Assembly: GCA_036489885.1 (NCBI GenBank)
Contig: DASXEW010000003.1
Span: forward strand, 1,612,001-1,676,000
DNA: 64,000 nt
Direction: 5' to 3'
From: Candidatus Baltobacteraceae bacterium
Lineage (GTDB): Bacteria > Vulcanimicrobiota > Vulcanimicrobiia > Vulcanimicrobiales > Vulcanimicrobiaceae
The position numbers were made by a program, and so were the translations under genes. Of the stretch, positions 62,629 to 64,000 are shown piece after piece. Each line of letters starts with the position of its first letter. Position 1 is the first letter of the stretch. The notes beneath the pieces are model-generated. The model worked only from the letters and a program-made list of their open reading frames with translations. It was not told the DNA's origin and ran no database searches.

Positions 62629-63515
62629 CGATCGACATTTGCGACGTCGCCCCGCGCGACGGTCTGCAAAATGACGCAACCCAAACGGCCCCGGAGATGC
62701 GCGCCGAGCTTTGCCGGCGTCTCGCCGATGCGGGTGTCCCATACGTCGAGGCCGTGAGTTTCGTCAACGAAAAACGCGTGCCGCGCATGGCGGGGGCTGA
62801 AACGGTGGTCTCACTGTTGCCGGTCGACACCAAGACCGAGTTCAATGCCCTTGTTCTCAATGAACGGGGCTACGATCGTGCGCTAGCGACGAGCCTTCAG
62901 GCCGTGCATTACGCGTTTCCGGTAACGGACGCGTTCGGCGAGCGCAATCAAGGCGCGAAGGTCGTCGATTCGCTCGCGATTGCGAAGCGCATGATCGAAC
63001 GCGCGCGCACAGACGGGCTGGGCATCTCGATCGGACTCGCGGTCGCATTCGGCTGTCCGTTCGAAGGCACGGTCGATCCGAATCATGTGCTGGAGATTGC
63101 GCATCAAGTTGCGGAGATGGGTCCCGATGCGATTTCGTTCGCGGATACGATCGGCGTCGGCGTTCCCAAGCAAGTCCGCAATCTCGTCGAAGGGATGGCC
63201 GATACGGACATCCCCATAGGCTGCCACTTCCACGACACGCGCAACACCGGCGTCGCCAACGCGCTCGCCGCTGTCGAATCCGGTGCGCAAATGCTCGACG
63301 CGTCGGTCGGTGGCGTCGGCGGCTGTCCTTTCGCGCCGGCCGCGACCGGCAACGTTGCCACGGAAGACGTCGTCTACATGCTGCACGGCATGGGCTACGA
63401 GACGGGCATCGATCTCGACAAGCTGATTTCAACCGCGAAGTGGCTCGAGAAGCAACTCGAGCATTCCGTGCCGAGCGCACTCCATCGCGCCGGCCCGTTC
63501 AAATGCATAGCATAG
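62625..63515 (+). CDS. Hydroxymethylglutaryl-CoA lyase family protein (DRE-TIM)
   Basis: 296-aa TIM-barrel lyase. Motifs are DVAPRDGLQND (metal/substrate Arg and Asp), HFHDTRNTG (metal His pair) and the HMGL signature GVGGCPFAPAATGNVATEDVVYML with the catalytic Cys. Members split HMG-CoA or related hydroxyacyl-CoAs to acetyl-CoA and a ketoacid. ATG 62625 overlaps the PheC-like stop (ATGA). No leucine-degradation gene is in view, so the substrate could differ. A repeat copy begins immediately at its stop. Confidence 0.9.
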   Translation: MTIDICDVAPRDGLQNDATQTAPEMRAELCRRLADAGVPYVEAVSFVNEKRVPRMAGAETVVSLLPVDTKTEFNALVLNERGYDRALATSLQAVHYAFPVTDAFGERNQGAKVVDSLAIAKRMIERARTDGLGISIGLAVAFGCPFEGTVDPNHVLEIAHQVAEMGPDAISFADTIGVGVPKQVRNLVEGMADTDIPIGCHFHDTRNTGVANALAAVESGAQMLDASVGGVGGCPFAPAATGNVATEDVVYMLHGMGYETGIDLDKLISTAKWLEKQLEHSVPSALHRAGPFKCIA

Positions 63516-63567
63516 TGTCATCCCGAGCATAGCGCTCTGCAAGAGCGCGTAGTCGAGGGACCGCGAG
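63516..63567 (+). repeat. Full copy of the structured repeat, abutting the HAD gene
   Basis: TGTCATCCCGAGCATA, stem GCGCTCT-GCA-AGAGCGC (63532-63548), then GTAGTCGAGGGACCGCGA. The 7-bp stem is perfect although its sequence differs completely from the other copies. GAGGGA (63555-63560) stands close before the HAD coding start. Confidence 0.85.
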
Positions 63568-64000
63568 CACTACTTTTTGACTTCGACGGCCTGCTTCTGG
63601 ATACGGAAACTCCTGAGTATCGCGCGTGGTGCGAGCTCTACGAGCAGAATGGTCACGTCCTAGAGCTATCGACGTGGTCGCTTGCCGTCGGGACGATTGG
63701 AGGCTTCGATCCGTCGGCGCACCTAACGAGTCTTGGCACGCCGCCAAGCGCCGAAGCGTTGACGGAACAGAGGCGGCGCGTCTTGGAGCTTTGCGAGCTC
63801 GAGGACTTTTTGCCGGGAGTCGATGCACTGCTCGACGTCGCGAGTAGCCGAGGTCTGAAAACGTGCATCGTATCGTCAGGAACGCGCGCATGGATCGAGG
63901 GCCACTTAAGGAGTCGATCCGGACTCGAAAGGTTCGAGGCGATTGTTTGCGCGGATGGCGATCCGGCTCGCGCAAAACCACGGCCCGTGCTTTATCTCGA
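63564..64000 (+). CDS. HAD-superfamily phosphatase (beta-phosphoglucomutase-like), no canonical start, runs off window
   Basis: The frame is open from 63516 to the window end. It shows RALLFDFDGLLLDTETPEY, whose first Asp pair is the HAD nucleophile motif, then the cap region and IVSSGTRAW (motif II Ser) and AKPRP (motif III Lys). No ATG, GTG or TTG occurs in frame before the DFDG motif; the first is a TTG beyond 63750. Initiation must be at a near-cognate codon close to 63564-63570, just after GAGGGA of the repeat, or from CTG 63537. The start given is approximate. An assembly fault at the repeat is possible. The 3' end lies outside the window. Confidence 0.8.

Overview
The window reads as one chromosomal segment of a GC-rich, diderm, probably uncultured bacterium. 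ExbB/ExbD/TonB genes, a PBP1A, secreted proteins and a LolD/FtsX-type exporter indicate two membranes. Long Pro/Thr-rich TonB-like proteins, the mix of gene families and dense NTGA gene overlaps remind me of Candidatus Eremiobacterota (WPS-2), but this is an inference without any database support. I see no rRNA, tRNA, CRISPR array, IS element or prophage. Almost all DNA is coding; the only gap over 300 bases is 49573-49910, which is filled with repeats.

Layout. 1-2374: end of a 3-methyladenine DNA glycosylase, rluB, aroH, tyrA. 2427-6197: a TonB-CTD/TPR protein and an exbB-exbD-exbD-tonB operon. 6204-9547: uppP, a small membrane protein, moaC, mog, folC. 9663-13988: a one-carbon island (panB-like, folD, fhs, a degenerate second folD). 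13985-18542 (minus): an ABC importer of the nitrate/sulfonate/taurine type with one binding protein, two permeases and two ATPases. 18638-25133 (plus): a small unknown protein, a histidine kinase, a TauE/SafE exporter, a response regulator and a complete three-component Rieske oxygenase (alpha, beta, reductase, Rieske ferredoxin). Together the importer, oxygenase and sulfite-exporter-like protein suggest oxidative use of an organosulfonate or a similar acid. 25148-26798: folP-folB-folK. 26816-29026 (minus): an HD-GYP regulator and a small membrane protein. 29111-38286: accB-like (no lysine at all), accC, nusB, pbp1A, xseA, xseB, tlyA, nadK, recN. 38371-39834 (minus): pyk. 39897-41081: a Pro/Thr-rich TonB-like protein. 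41158-49572: the classical rimP-nusA-ylxR-infB-rbfA-nrnA-truB-ribF translation operon plus a TlpA-like thioredoxin. 49911-51875 (minus): an unusual membrane-anchored zinc-finger Clp ATPase. 51917-52678 (minus): a SIMPL protein, diverging from a GlsB-type protein. 52994-60971: ferredoxin, methyltransferase, FAD oxidoreductase, SRPBCC protein, ketosynthase, ABC exporter and AttH/CrtC-like protein, plausibly one biosynthesis-and-export cluster. 61010-64000: a degenerate CoxM-fold protein, a secreted PheC-type cyclohexadienyl dehydratase, an HMG-CoA-lyase-like enzyme and the start of a HAD phosphatase.

The most interesting signals are (i) a structured repeat (TGTCATCCYGAG ... GTCGARGG) whose central 7-bp stem covaries between copies and which sits directly against the starts of truB and the HAD gene, both of which lack any ATG/GTG/TTG start; (ii) apparent CTG starts inside CTGA stop/start overlaps at mog and ribF, completing a set of ATGA, GTGA, TTGA and CTGA junctions; (iii) a biotin-carrier-like protein next to accC with Gly where the biotinyl Lys belongs; (iv) a Clp ATPase with a zinc finger and membrane anchor but no M-domain and no ClpP loop; (v) the oxygenase/importer cluster and the ketosynthase cluster. 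Many start codons were reassigned from homology and Shine-Dalgarno (SD) position; these are argued in the entries.
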